Program-made: the position numbers and the translations under genes
Origin: Streptomyces violaceusniger
Lineage (GTDB): Bacteria; Actinomycetota; Actinomycetes; Streptomycetales; Streptomycetaceae
Assembly (NCBI GenBank): GCA_005405945.1
Contig: BJHW01000002.1
Coordinates: 2,170,001-2,234,000, forward strand
Direction: 5' to 3'
Length of the DNA: 64,000 bases
Shown here: piece by piece, positions 31,085 to 40,534 of the stretch
Layout: each line of letters opens with the position of its first letter
Position numbering within the stretch: the stretch's first letter is position 1
Notes under the pieces: generated by a model
Database searches by the model: none
The model's input: only the letters and a program-made list of their open reading frames with translations
What the model was told of the DNA's origin: nothing

Positions 31085-31370
31085 ATCGCTCCGTAGGGAA
31101 TCGACAGCGAGGTCGTCCGTCTCGCCCGCGTCCTGGCCCTGGACGACAAGGTGACCCGGGGTATCGACCTGGCCGACGGCGGAGCCGTCCTGGCCATCGG
31201 CGTCCTGCTCAACCACGATCAGCCGGTGCAATTACATCTCCGGCCGGGTCATCCACCGCGCCTCTGAGAGCTACCGAGGTGAGGGCAAGACTGGCCCTCA
31301 ACCAGCAGGTCGCCGAGCTCGACAAGCTCATCGAGGCCAGTGATCAGCGGACTCGTGGATGTTCACGAGA
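31085..31370 (+). pseudogene. IS110-family transposase N-terminal remnant
   Basis: The frame reads VLALDDKVTRGIDLADGGAV followed by LAIGVLLNHDQPV. After a one-base correction at about 31230 it continues YISGRVIHRASESYRGEGKT, the DEDD-domain start of IS110 transposases. A further piece LNQQVAELDKLIEASD resembles a later coiled part of the same family, implying an internal deletion. A separate IS110 C-terminal remnant lies at 39.8-40.2 kb on the other strand. Confidence 0.55.
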
Positions 31371-31374
31371 AATG

Positions 31375-31403
31375 GCCGACGCGATCGTGGGCGATCCGGC
31401 TGT
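31375..31403 (+). repeat. Direct repeat, left copy (pair at 32283)
   Basis: A 29-base sequence beginning GCCGACGCGATCGTG recurs at 32283-32311 with three mismatches, flanking the LysE gene. The two copies sit about 900 bases apart in the same orientation. Confidence 0.6.
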
Positions 31404-31576
31404 AGTCGTTGATGTCATCGGCCGGCTGGAGTCAGGGGCACGGAGACTCCGAACGGCAGGGCCGTATCCTGAGGCAGGCGATGCAGGCACTGCCGATGCG
31501 TCGCAGCCGCCCGTCGCAGCCGGGCGTCGCCCCGCTTCGGGTGCCAGGCACCCGACAAACGATCAGGAGATAACCG

Positions 31577-32220
31577 GTGATCAGTCTGGCCGCAGTGGGG
31601 GAGTGGCCCTGGTCGAACTGGGCATGGCCCTGACTCCGGGACCGAACATGATCCACCTCGCCTCTCGCGCGATCACTCAAGGCCGCAGGGCGGGCCTGGT
31701 CAGCCTGAGCGGGACCGCCGTGGGATTCCTGTGCTACCTGCTGGCCGCGGCCGCGGGCCTGTCCGCGTTGTTCGCCGCCGTGCCGCTGGCGTTCACGGTG
31801 GTCAAGCTCGCCGGGGCCGCCTACCTGGCCTACCTGGCCTGGGGCATGCTCAAGCCCGGTGGCCGCTCGCCCTTCGCCCCGGCCCAGGACCTGCCTCCGG
31901 TCTCTGACGCCCGTCTGCTCTCGATGGGACTCCTGACCAACCTACTCAACCCCAAGATCGCTCTCTTGCACGCCGCTCTTCTGCCCCAGTTCATGGATCC
32001 GCAGGCGGGCCCGGACTGGGCGCAACTGCTCCAGCTCGGTGGTGTACAGATCGTCGTGGGGATCTCCGTGAACGCTCTGATCATGCTGGGCGCGGCACGG
32101 GTGTCGGGGTTTCTGGCCGCCCGGCCCCGGGCGATGACCGCTCAGCGGTTCGCGTCAGGCGGCTTGCTCGGCGTCTTCGCACTGCGCACCGCCCTGTCCC
32201 GTACGCCTGTCTCGGCCTGA
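31577..32220 (+). CDS. LysE-family amino-acid/threonine exporter
   Basis: A LysE/RhtB translocator of about 214 residues with five or six membrane segments. I place the start at GTG 31577 because AGGAGA lies 6-7 bases upstream and the protein then begins VISLAAVGGVALVELGMALT. The signature GMALTPGPNMIHLASRAITQ is intact, as are GTAVGFLCYLLAAAAGL and GLLTNLLNPKIALLHAALLP. Reaching it needs one extra G in the run 31597-31601, probably an assembly indel. The family exports amino acids or derivatives across the cytoplasmic membrane. It is flanked by near-identical 29-base direct repeats. Confidence 0.8.
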
Positions 32221-32282
32221 GCCATGTCCGCGCGTCTGTGACACCGGTCCTGCTGGGATCAGCCGAACACGTCACAAAGATC

Positions 32283-32311
32283 GCCGACGCGATCGTGAGT
32301 GATCTGGCTGT
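32283..32311 (+). repeat. Direct repeat, right copy (pair at 31375)
   Basis: Right-hand partner of the 29-base repeat at 31375-31403 (26 of 29 positions identical), lying just past the LysE gene. Confidence 0.6.
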
Positions 32312-32379
32312 TCTCATCAGCACGTCGGCGCCAGAGCCAGAGCGTCTACTGCTGGGTTGCCTGGACGCTGTCGCCCTCC

Positions 32380-32449
32380 GCTACTCGGTGATACCGTATA
32401 GTGGTACTCGGCACTACGCAGTACCGCTAGGGGTCGAGGAGGACTCGCG
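32380..32449 (+). promoter_or_regulatory. Candidate PadR operator/promoter
   Basis: Upstream of padR there is a perfect inverted repeat TAGTG-N8-CACTA (32399-32403 and 32412-32416) in a locally AT-rich segment (ATACCGTATAGTGGTAC), followed by a strong GAGGAGG ribosome site 8 bases before ATG 32450. PadR regulators commonly repress their own operons through such dyads. The assignment is inferred from position. Confidence 0.4.
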
Positions 32450-32776
32450 ATGGACGACCTGACGGAGATGCTGAAGGGCACGCTCGAAGGGTGCGTGCTC
32501 GAAATCATCGGCAGCGAGGAAACCTACGGGTATGCCATCACTCGTCAGCTGAACGAGCTCGGCTTCGCCGACGTCGTCGAGGGGACCGTCTACACCATCT
32601 TGCTGCGACTGGAGAGGAACAAGCTCGTCCAGGTGACGAAACGACCATCCGGGGTCGGTCCGCCGCGCAAGTTCTACTCGCTCAACGACGCCGGACGCGA
32701 GGAACTCGCGAAGTTCTGGGCGAAATGGCAGTACGTCTCATCACGCATCAACAAGCTTAAGGAGGGCGGGAGATGA
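32450..32776 (+). CDS. PadR-family transcriptional regulator
   Basis: 108 residues, a compact PadR-s1 type protein. The winged helix is visible: LKGTLEGCVLEIIGSEETYG then YAITRQLNELG, the recognition segment GTVYTILLRLERNKLVQVTK and the wing RPSGVGPPRKFYSLNDAGRE. A short C-terminal helix serves as dimer interface. Its last four bases overlap the next start (ATGA), so padR and two DUF1048 genes form one translationally coupled operon. PadR proteins usually repress neighbouring genes and release DNA on binding small or antimicrobial molecules. Confidence 0.9.
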   Translation: MDDLTEMLKGTLEGCVLEIIGSEETYGYAITRQLNELGFADVVEGTVYTILLRLERNKLVQVTKRPSGVGPPRKFYSLNDAGREELAKFWAKWQYVSSRINKLKEGGR

Positions 32777-33129
32777 ACTTCTGGGAGAAGGTCACAGGCA
32801 GCGATCTCACCAGGGAATGGAAGGCGTTCGAAACCCGGGCCGAGGTCCTGCCGGGCGACTACCGGGCGGCGTGGGGACAGATCATCGCCCACCTCTTCCC
32901 CTATGGGGACTTCACCGGCCGCAACCTGATGCCGATCCTCGACGCCGCCCTGGGGCTGCTCGAAGTAGCAGCGGCCGACGGGCAGAGCGTCCACGAGGTG
33001 CTCGGCGACGACATCCCAGGCTTCTGCGCCGCGCTGGCCGGTGGAGAAGGGGCTCGAACCTATCGCGACCGGTGGCGCGAGCAGTTGAACAGGAACGTCG
33101 CAAAGAAGCTGAGCCGGCTGGGAGGCTGA
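32773..33129 (+). CDS. DUF1048-family protein
   Basis: 118 residues starting MNFWEKVTGSDLTREWKAFE, the typical DUF1048 opening, with LPGDYRAAWGQIIAHLFPYG, then the conserved C-terminal segment VLGDDIPGFCAALAGGEGAR. All-alpha, cytoplasmic, function unknown. Members are nearly always encoded next to a PadR regulator, which is so here. The start overlaps the padR stop, and a second paralogue follows after one base. Confidence 0.88.
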   Translation: MNFWEKVTGSDLTREWKAFETRAEVLPGDYRAAWGQIIAHLFPYGDFTGRNLMPILDAALGLLEVAAADGQSVHEVLGDDIPGFCAALAGGEGARTYRDRWREQLNRNVAKKLSRLGG

Positions 33130-33130
33130 C

Positions 33131-33457
33131 GTGAGCATCCAAGACATCATCGAGGGCAAGAAGCAGTGGCGGAAGCATATGGCCCGGGTCAAGATGCTCC
33201 CGCAGGATTACCAGATCGTCTACAAGGAGATGCAGAAGTACCTGTTCAAGGTTGGACCGATCGACCTGCCTGACGGGCCCCTGCTCCCCGGGATCGTCGA
33301 CTTCTTCGAGGAGGGCGCCGCCACGGGCAAGGGGGTCCTGGAGCTCATCGGCACGGACGTCGCCGCGTTCTGCGACGATCTGATCAAGGACTCACGCACC
33401 TACGCGGACGTCTATCAGGAGTCCATCAGCGGGGCATCCGGCACGGCCGAGAAGTAG
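33131..33457 (+). CDS. DUF1048-family protein, second copy
   Basis: 108 residues, starting SIQDIIEGKKQWRKHMARVK and containing LPQDYQIVYKEMQKYLFKVG and VLELIGTDVAAFCDDLIKDS. The second and third segments align with the first copy (LPGDYRAAW.. and VLGDDIPGFCAAL), so the pair arose by ancient duplication. It is the last gene of the padR operon. Beyond 33457 the sequence passes into Tn3-type debris. Confidence 0.88.
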   Translation: MSIQDIIEGKKQWRKHMARVKMLPQDYQIVYKEMQKYLFKVGPIDLPDGPLLPGIVDFFEEGAATGKGVLELIGTDVAAFCDDLIKDSRTYADVYQESISGASGTAEK

Positions 33458-33661
33458 CACCCGTCGCCTTACACCAGTCGACTTAGCCCGCACGCTCGGT
33501 TCGTTCGCCTCGGCACAGCGCGAATAGATGCGGGCCGACCGGCCACCAGATGCCGCCGCAGATCCTGCCCACCGAGGTGGCCGAGCAGGTGTCCGGCGGC
33601 GGGTCGCTCCACACCATTTTCCGAAAGGAAGTCACCATGGTCATCTGTCATGCCCACATCC

Positions 33662-35567
33662 AGGCGGGATGACGGTCACGCGCGGGTGGAGAAGAAGGTG
33701 ACCGAAGCGTTCGTCGCCGAGTTCACCAAGGTGCGCGGCAAGTCGGGGCTGCTGGGGAAGATCGCCGCCGCCTCGCTCGGCGCCCCGGACGGCTCGGTTC
33801 GCTCCGTGGTCTTCCCCGCGGCTGGCGGGGAGAAGACGCTGAAGGACCTGGTCGCCGAGATGAAGGCGACGAACGCGGAGTTCGCCCGCAACAAGCGGGA
33901 GGTGTTCAAGTCTTCCTATTCCAACCGCCCAAGCGCGTCATGCGCACCGTGTGCGAGGCGTGCGTCTTCCAGGCCCTGCGCGACCGGCTGCGCTGCAAGG
34001 AGATCTGGGTGGTCGGCGCCGACAAGTGGCGCAACCCCGACGACGACCTGCCCGACGACTTCGAGATCCGTCGCGCCGAGTACTACGAGAAGCTGAACAA
34101 GCCACGCGACGGCAAGCTCTTCACCGCCCAGCTGAAGGCCGAGATGCGCGCCGAGCTCGGCGCCCTGGACACCAAGCTCCCATGCTGCCTTGGGTCACCA
34201 TCAGCGGCAAGCACCGCAATGGGGCGATCAAGTTCACCGACCCCGAGCCGCAGAAGGAGCCCAAGAACCCGCGCAAGCTCAAGAAGGCGATCCGCAAGAA
34301 GTGGGGCACCGTCGCCCTCATCGACATCCTCAAGGAAGCCGCCCTGCGCACCGGGATGCTCAAGGCCCTCGCCCCCGTGGGCACCCGCGAGGCGATCGAC
34401 GAGGCGAAGCTCCTGGAACGCCTGCTCTTGATCGCCTACGCGTACGGCACGAACTCCGGGATCGGCTCGGTCGCGGCGGGCGAGCACCGGCACAGTGAGG
34501 AAGAGCTCCGCTACACCGCCCGCCGCTACCTGACCGCCGTCGGCCTCGAGGCCGCCGGGGTGGAGATCGCGAACGCCACCTTCGCGGCCCGCTCCGAAGC
34601 GGTGTGGGGGCAGGGCACCACCACAGTGGCCAGCGATTCCACGCACTTCAAGGCGTGGGACCGGAACATCTTCACCGAGTGGCACTCCCGGTACGGGGGC
34701 CGCGGAGTGCTCGTGTACTGGCACATCGAAAAGGGCTCGATGGCCATTCACAGCCAGCTTCTGCATTGCACCGCCTCCGAGGTCGCCGCGGCGATCGAGG
34801 GCATGATGCGGCACGCGACCACGATGCAGGCCGAGGGCAACTACGTCGATTCGCATGGCCAGTCGGAAATCGGGTTCGGACTGACGAGGCTCCTGGGCTA
34901 CGACCTGCTGCCCCGCATCAAGCAGACCAACAAGGTGAAGCTGTACCGGCCCGGCCGCGAGGACGAGGACAGCTACGAGCGCCTGGCCGACGCGATGACC
35001 CGCCCGATCTGCTGGGACGTCATCGAGAACAACTACGACCAGCTCATCAAGTACGCCACCGCGATCCGGGTCGGCACCGCCGCCACGGAGGCCATCCTGC
35101 GGCGCTTCACCCGCACCGCCTCCCACCCCGTCTACCAGGCCATGCTGGAGGTGGGCAAAGCACAGAAGACCATCTTCGTCGCCCGCTACCTGCGCGACCG
35201 CGACCTCCAGCGCGAGATCCAAGAAGGGCTGAACGTCGTCGAGGGCTGGAACGGCGCCAACGACATCATCTTCTTCGGCAAGAGCGGCGAACTCTCCTCC
35301 AACGGCCGTGACCAGCAAGAACTATCCGTCCTCGCGCTCCATCTCCTCCAGACCGCGCTTGTCTTCGTCAATACGCTGATGATCCAGGAGATGCTCGCCG
35401 ATCCGGAGTGGGCGAGCCTCCTGACCGAGGAGGACAAACGCGCCCTGACCCCGCCGTTCCGGATGCACCTCCAGCCCTATGGCGAGGTGCGGCTGAATAT
35501 GGGCAGCCGCCGCCAGCTCGCTCAGCCCGTCCCCCAGGAACCGGAGCCCGAGCCGGCCGCGGCCTGA
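33662..35567 (+). pseudogene. Tn3-family transposase, N-terminally truncated
   Basis: About 635 residues of a TnpA that is usually near 1000. Recovery needs two one-base corrections (about 33918 and the C-run at about 34188). The catalytic part is complete: TTTVASDSTHFKAWDRNIFT (first Asp), NYVDSHGQSEIGFGLTRLLG (second Asp) and LNVVEGWNGANDIIFFGKSG (Glu). The N-terminal DNA-binding third is missing: the frame opens at VEKKVTEAFVAEFTKV just after unrelated sequence. No resolvase or clear 38-base terminal repeat was found nearby. Without the end-binding domain it should be immobile by itself. Confidence 0.75.
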
Positions 35568-35991
35568 CGTCAGCAACACCACTCGGCCCCGCGCCACGTC
35601 CTGGCAAGGGGCCGACCTTTGATCTGAAAGCTACTGGCGGGTTACTTGTCACCTGGTTCGCCGCTCGTTAACGGCACCCCCGCTTGACCGGACCGCGTAA
35701 CGGCACCATCGCGCCCTTCCACCGGGCCAGGCTCAGCCACTCGCCCGCCGTCGGCGGCTGCCGCGTGGGCGCCGGCCGCCGAGGTCCTTGGAGGTGCACT
35801 CACTGGATCAGGCGGCCTCGGTCCCCAGGTGCCCGATCCGGAGGGGGTAGGCAGGTCACCCTCACCGTGCTATCAAAGTACAACCAAACGATTGACGCAC
35901 GGCTTCCCGACGTTAACGCGAATGATTGTTCTTTGATTGCACGATCCACTGTTGAGTGGGTCGTTGTGCGCGGAAGGCAAGGTCCCCAAGC
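35568..35991. other. Intergenic region with AT-rich promoter-like tract
   Basis: No gene. Two short related sequences (GTTAACGGCACC near 35667, CGTAACGGCACC near 35696) follow the Tn3 remnant. The part 35870-35945 is unusually AT-rich (GCGAATGATTGTTCTTTGAT) and probably carries the promoter and operator of the operon starting at 35992. Confidence 0.4.
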
Positions 35992-36860
35992 ATGAAGATC
36001 GTGATCGTGGGCTGCGGCGAGGTCGGTCTGGCCTACGCCGAGAAGGCCCTGCAGCTCAGTTCTGCTCCGCACCTGGAGTTGCTCGATCCCGCTCCGGCAT
36101 CTGCGGCGGTGGCTTTTGCCGACGGGCGGGGCCGGTCACTGCACCGCGAGACCGGGCAATGGCTGAGCGGGGCGGAGCTGGTGCTGCTGGCCACCCCGGG
36201 CAGTGCGCTCCAGCCAGTGCTCGACTCGCTGCTGCCTCATCTCCCTGCCGGTGCCGTGATCGCCGACCTGAGCACCGCCTCTGCGGACGCCAAGCGGTAC
36301 GCCGCCTCACGCTGCGCACAAACCTCCGCACGCTACGTCGACATCGCCATCACCGGGTCGGTGGCGGTCAGCAGGGCCGCCACCCCGCTGCTCTACGCGG
36401 GCGAGACGATCCCAGAACTCCTCGACCTGTTCCGGGAACTCGGCGCCCCGGTCACGGTGCTGGACGACAGCCGCCCGGGGACGCGATGCGAGTGAAGCTC
36501 CTGCGCTCGGTGCTGATGAAGGGGCTGGAGGCGCTGGCCGTGGAGTGCCTGCCGGCTGCCCGTGCCTACGGCGTGCTCGACCAGCTCTGGGCCGCTCTGC
36601 AGGACGTGGACCGCACGGGCTTCACCAACCTGCTCCAGGCCATGACCCGCACCCACCCGAGGCACGCCGCCCGCCGCGAGCACGAGGTCGCGCAGGCGGC
36701 TGAGCAGCTTGAGCAGATCGGCTGCCCGAGCGCGATGACCCGCGCCACCGAGCAGCGCTTTGCGGTAACCCGCGCGGCTGCCGACTCCTCCGTCCCCGCG
36801 GACGACACCACCGACGCAGCGATCGACTGGATCACCGCGACCCGCTCGAACGCGCTCTGA
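35992..36860 (+). CDS. NAD(P)-dependent dehydrogenase, DUF1932 (6-phosphogluconate dehydrogenase-like)
   Basis: About 290 residues. Rossmann domain: MKIVIVGCGEVGLAYAEKAL, then AELVLLATPGSALQPVLDSL and GAVIADLSTASADAKRYAAS; the conserved VDIAITGSVAVSRAATPLLY follows. The C-terminal all-alpha DUF1932 domain has MRVKLLRSVLMKGLEALAVE with the catalytic Lys expected in this helix. The two parts are separated by a one-base loss in the G-run 36477-36480, which I take as an assembly error. It heads an operon with an MFS carrier, an RraA-like aldolase and a GntR regulator. The likely role is oxidation of a beta-hydroxy acid. The substrate is unknown. Confidence 0.8.
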
Positions 36861-36919
36861 TCCGTGCCTCCCTTAGCCCGCCCCCCACCTTTGCTCATCC
36901 ACCTCTTCAGCGGAGAGCC

Positions 36920-37840
36920 ATGTCCACAGTCCTCAATGACGTGGCCGGACAGTACAGGCCCGCCATCGTCAACAAGGTCAAACTGCGGCTCGTACCGTTC
37001 CTGGCGCTGCTCTACGTCATCGCCTTCATCGACCGCGCCGACGTCGGCTATGCCGCCCTCGGCATGAACGCCGACCTGGGCATCAGCCAGGCCCAGTTCG
37101 GTCTGATCGCGGGCCTGTTCTCGATCGGCTACTTCGTCTTCGCGGTGCCCAGCAACATGCTCATGCGCAAGGTCGGCGCCAGGCGCTGGATCGCCCGCAT
37201 CCTCTTCAGCTGGGGCGCGGTCGCGGTTGCGGTTGCGACCGATTTCGTGCACAACTTCACCCAGCTGGCCATCGCCCGTGTGATCCTCGGCGTCGCCGAG
37301 GCCGGCTTCTTCCCCTGCGTCATCCTCTACCTGAGCTACTGGTTCCCCGAACGTGAACGTGCCCGCGTGGTCGCCCAGTTCATGGTGGCCCTCCCGGTGG
37401 CCACCCTGATCGCCGGACCGCTGTCCGGCCTCATCCTCGACCACGTCCACTGGTTTGGCGTCTCCGGCTGGCGCTGGGTCTTCATCATCGAGGGCCTGCC
37501 CGCCGTTCTGCTGGGCCTGGTCACCTTGTTCCTGCGGCCCCTTCTGGTCCCTGCCCTCGCTGTTCATGACGGGCTCCGCCGCCGCGGTCGGAATGGCCTC
37601 CATCAACTCCATCGCCAACCTCGGAGGCTTCGTGGGCCCCTACGGCTTCGGGCCTTGCAGAGTGCCTCCGGCGGCAGCAACCTCGGCCTCGCCCTCGTGG
37701 CCGTCGTCCTGATCATCTCCGGTCTCCTCGTGGTGCGCCTGCGTTTCGTCCGCGACGCCGAAGCAACACTGCGCGCGCCCACCGACACCGACCACGACCG
37801 CACCCCCACGCCTGCCCCTGCCGCCGACACCTCCCGCTAG
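36920..37840 (+). pseudogene. MFS anion:cation symporter with internal deletion
   Basis: The N-terminal six-helix half of an ACS-type (phthalate/tartrate-like) MFS carrier is intact: FLALLYVIAFIDRADVGYAA, FSIGYFVFAVPSNMLMRKVG, GVAEAGFFPCVILYLSYWFP and GWRWVFIIEGLPAVLLGLVT. Directly after FLRP it jumps to FWSLPSLFMTGSAAAVGMAS, which normally lies in helix 10-11. The interdomain loop and helices 7-9 are therefore missing, roughly 120-140 residues. A further one-base shift occurs near 37650 before the last helix (LALVAVVLIISGLLVVRLRF). The deletion is too large for a sequencing indel, so transport is probably lost. It belongs to the 35992-39220 operon. Confidence 0.65.
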
Positions 37841-37860
37841 CCGATCCCGAAGGACCGAAC

Positions 37861-38520
37861 GTGACCCTCATCCATGCTCCCCGTCCCCCTCAGCAAATCC
37901 TCACCCGTCTCGGCGAACTCGGCGCCGCCACCGTCTACGAGGCCAACGGCCAGACCGGCGCCCTGGACTCCGGTCTCAAGCCGCTCGACGCCAGCCGCAC
38001 GCTGGTCGGCACCGCCGTCACCGTCGACCTGGCGCCCGCCGACAACTGGTACATCCACGTCGCACTCCTCCAGGCCGGTCCCGGCGACGTCCTCGTCGTC
38101 AACGCCCAGGGCTACACCGAAGCAGGACCCTGGGGCGACGTCCTGACCTGCGCAGCCCAGGAACGAGGGCTGGCCGGACTCGTCATCGACGGTGCCGTCC
38201 GCGACAGCCGCGACATCATCGAGACCGGCTTCCCGGTCTTCGCCCGCGGTCTGTCCATCAAGGGCACCAGCAAGGTCGTCCCCGGTCAGGTCAACGTTCC
38301 CGTCACCGTCGGAGGCGTCCTCATCCACCCCGGCGACGTGATCCTCGGAGACGCCGACGGCCTCGTCCGCATCACCGCCGACCGCATCGAGCACGCCCTG
38401 GCCGCCTCCGAAGCCCGTGCCGCCAAGGAAGCTGACTTCCGCGACCGCATCCGCGCCGGTGAATCCACCCTTGACCTGCTCGGGCTCCCTCACCCGGGCA
38501 CCACGGAGGCAAGCCGGTAG
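37861..38520 (+). CDS. RraA-like aldolase/decarboxylase (HMG/CHA aldolase family)
   Basis: 219 residues from GTG 37861. The RraA fold is evident: LGELGAATVYEANGQTGALD, TLVGTAVTVDLAPADN, LLQAGPGDVLVVNAQGY, and the active-site segment GLAGLVIDGAVRDSRDIIET (Arg and Asp of the GxxxDGxxRD motif that bind substrate and metal). It ends in VLIHPGDVILGDADGLVRI. Members cleave 4-hydroxy-4-methyl-2-oxoglutarate or related keto acids to pyruvate and a second oxoacid. Together with the dehydrogenase and carrier it suggests breakdown of a hydroxylated dicarboxylate. The neighbouring GntR gene probably regulates it. Confidence 0.88.
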   Translation: MTLIHAPRPPQQILTRLGELGAATVYEANGQTGALDSGLKPLDASRTLVGTAVTVDLAPADNWYIHVALLQAGPGDVLVVNAQGYTEAGPWGDVLTCAAQERGLAGLVIDGAVRDSRDIIETGFPVFARGLSIKGTSKVVPGQVNVPVTVGGVLIHPGDVILGDADGLVRITADRIEHALAASEARAAKEADFRDRIRAGESTLDLLGLPHPGTTEASR

Positions 38521-38548
38521 TCGGCTAGTCTTGCCGGGGGCAACTGCT

Positions 38549-39220
38549 ATGAGGAGGCGAACAACGTTGGGGCGGCCAGCAGACGCAATCTACCTCGCCC
38601 TGAAATCCTCCATCCAGACCGGCCAGCTCGCCCCCGGCGAGCACCTCGTCGAAGAAAACCTCCGCGCCCAGTACGGCGTCAGCCGCACCCCGGTCCGCAA
38701 CGCCCTGCGCAGACTCAGCGAGGACGGCCTGGTCACCATCGAGACCAACCGCGGCGCCTTCGTGGCCTCCTGGACCGACAGCGACGCCACCGAAGTCATG
38801 GCCATCCGCTCCATGCTCGAGCCGTACGCCGCCCAACGCGCCGCCGAACGCCGCACCGACTCACAGCTCACCGAGCTCTACGCCCTGTGCGACCGGATGG
38901 AAGCCTGCGCCACAGAGCAAGCCTCTGACTTCCGCGATGAACTAGCGCACAGCAACCACGAGTTTCATCTCCTCGTGCTGCAATGTGCCGCCTCACCTCG
39001 CCTGTACAGCATCGCCGCCAACCTCGCCCGCGCGCCGATGATGCTGGGCTCCTTCCAGCTCTACAACAGTCACCAACTCGGGCGCAGCCTCCAGGACCAC
39101 CGCGAACTGACCAACGCCATCGCCGTGCGCGATGCCGCCGCCGCGCGCGCCGTCATGGAGGCCCACCTGCGGCTGTCCTACCTGGCACTGACCGCAGCGC
39201 CTGCGCCCCTGCAGTGCTAG
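38549..39220 (+). CDS. GntR-family (FCD) transcriptional regulator
   Basis: About 223 residues. The HTH is clear: DAIYLALKSSIQTGQLAPGE, ENLRAQYGVSRTPVRNALRR, then the wing LVTIETNRGAFVASW. The FCD domain follows, with Arg/Met-Leu-Glu in VMAIRSMLEPYAA and metal-site residues in HSNHEFHLLVLQ, LQDHRELTNAI and MEAHLRLSY. ATG 38549 is in frame, but a strong GAGGAGG at 38551-38557 points to TTG 38567 as the real start (MGRPADAIY). It lies 28 bases after the RraA gene and probably controls the 35992-39220 operon in response to its substrate. Confidence 0.88.
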   Translation: MRRRTTLGRPADAIYLALKSSIQTGQLAPGEHLVEENLRAQYGVSRTPVRNALRRLSEDGLVTIETNRGAFVASWTDSDATEVMAIRSMLEPYAAQRAAERRTDSQLTELYALCDRMEACATEQASDFRDELAHSNHEFHLLVLQCAASPRLYSIAANLARAPMMLGSFQLYNSHQLGRSLQDHRELTNAIAVRDAAAARAVMEAHLRLSYLALTAAPAPLQC

Positions 39221-39229
39221 CGGGGGTGA

Positions 39230-39610
39230 GGAATCCGCACTCGGGGTCGCAGCGGGTGCTGCGGTCGGGCAGCGCGTCCAGGTGGTCAAAGGCGTGCTGG
39301 AGCGAGGCGGTGAAGGTGCGCAGCCCGGCCACGCGGCATTCGGCGTCGTCGAGCCGGGCGGCGATGCGGGTCCGCAGACTGGTCTTCACCACCACGCACG
39401 CCCCAGCCTCCCAGACGGCCAGCAGGTCGGCGATATCGTTGACCTTCATGGCGTGCCCGCAGTCGGGGTAGGTACTCGTACCCCGCCGAGCACCGCCACC
39501 ACACGTCGACCTGCATCCGCGGCGTCAGCCCGCCGTTTGCGCTCCTGCAACCACGTCGCCGCAACCTGCGGATACGTCGGCCAGCGGCACACCTGACGAA
39601 CGCGCCACAA
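39230..39610 (-). pseudogene. Debris: MerR-like dimerisation helix and zinc-ribbon fragment
   Basis: The minus strand near 39230-39440 reads IADLLAVWEAGACVVVKTSL and RTRIAARLDDAECRVAGL, then TRCDPECGFL. This resembles the dimerisation helix and Cys-rich tail of metal-type MerR regulators. Further upstream (39450-39600) shifted frames give TYPQVAATWLQER and VWWRCSAGYEY, a treble-clef zinc-ribbon pattern. Neither is complete. Confidence 0.35.
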
Positions 39611-39792
39611 CACCCCTCCTCGCCCTTGGCCAGACCCTCCACGGCCCTGCGCCTCACCCCGGTCAACGATCCAGCCGCCCGGCGGCGACGCCGGGTGGGC
39701 AGGTCTTCAGGATGCCGACCCGGCCGCGCCCTCCGCCGCCGATCGGGCGGTTTTAGCCTCGGGCGCGGTGCGGGGGGCCTCTATGTCTTTCG

Positions 39793-40185
39793 TCAAGCGA
39801 GGCGTGGGGTTCTGGGTTCGTAGAAGGTGCCGTCGCGGAGCATCGTGAAACAGCACGTTGATCCGTTGGCGGGCCAGGCGGAGAAGTGCCTGGGTGTGGG
39901 TCTTTCCGCGGGCTCGGGATCGGTCGTAGTAGGTGCGGGAGGGGGGATCGTGCAGGGCGGCGAACGCGGACAGGAACATCGCCCGCTTGAGCTGCCGGTT
40001 GCCGCCTCTGGGCGCGTGTTCGCCGTGGATCGAGGTCCCCGAAGACTTGGTCGTCGGGGCGAGGCCGGCGTAGGAGGCGAGATGAGCGGCGGTGGGGAAG
40101 CTGGTGCCGTCGCCGACGGTGACCAGCAAGGTGGCGGCGGTCCTGACCGCGACTCCCGGAATCGAGGTCAGGACCTGGGAAAGAG
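39793..40185 (-). pseudogene. IS110-family transposase C-terminal remnant
   Basis: The transposase_20 domain is clear: QVLTSIPGVAVRTAATLLVT, FPTAAHLASYAGLAPTTKSS, GEHAPRGGNRQLKRAMFLSA and YYDRSRARGKTHTQALLRLA, ending after a frame change near 39840 in FYEPRTPRLA and stop 39793. The catalytic DEDD half is absent. Its broken end abuts a YjbR-family gene at about 40185. Confidence 0.7.
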
Positions 40186-40534
40186 GGCTGCTCGGACTTG
40201 GGAAGCCCGCCGACCACGAGACGGTAGGAGTCGATCACGAGCTCCTGCAGCAGCTTCTCGTCGATGGTGCCCCCGCCTTTCACCGTGATCCAGTGCCTCT
40301 TGTTCATGTGCTAGCCGGGATAACGTCTGCGTACTGCTCACGCAGGGCTGCGGCGTCGTCCGGACCGGCTTTGAGGATCACGACGGGGCGCCCCGGCATT
40401 TCGGTCATGAGTATGAAGACCTTGCCGCGCACCTTGTAAAGGCGCCAGTCGGGGCCAAAACGATGCTCCAGATCGGTGCCGGGCAGTCCCACAACGCAGT
40501 CGCCCGCGATCTTCTGCAGCTCCTGTCCGTCCAA
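40186..40534 (-). pseudogene. MmcQ/YjbR-family protein, 3' end disrupted
   Basis: From TTG 40534 (GAGGAG 9 bases upstream) the protein reads LDGQELQKIAGDCVVGLPGT, HRFGPDWRLYKVRGKVFILM and GRPVVILKAGPDDAAALREQ. After a frame problem near 40310 comes MNKRHWITVKGGG, then LLQELVIDSYRLVVGGLPKS. These are the YjbR (CyaY-like DNA-binding) hallmarks. The frame then runs into IS110 sequence. Upstream, 40535-40697 stays open (starting GTG 40697, VYEMKRLGRGATELTAFAG after a shift) but I do not recognise it. Confidence 0.55.
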
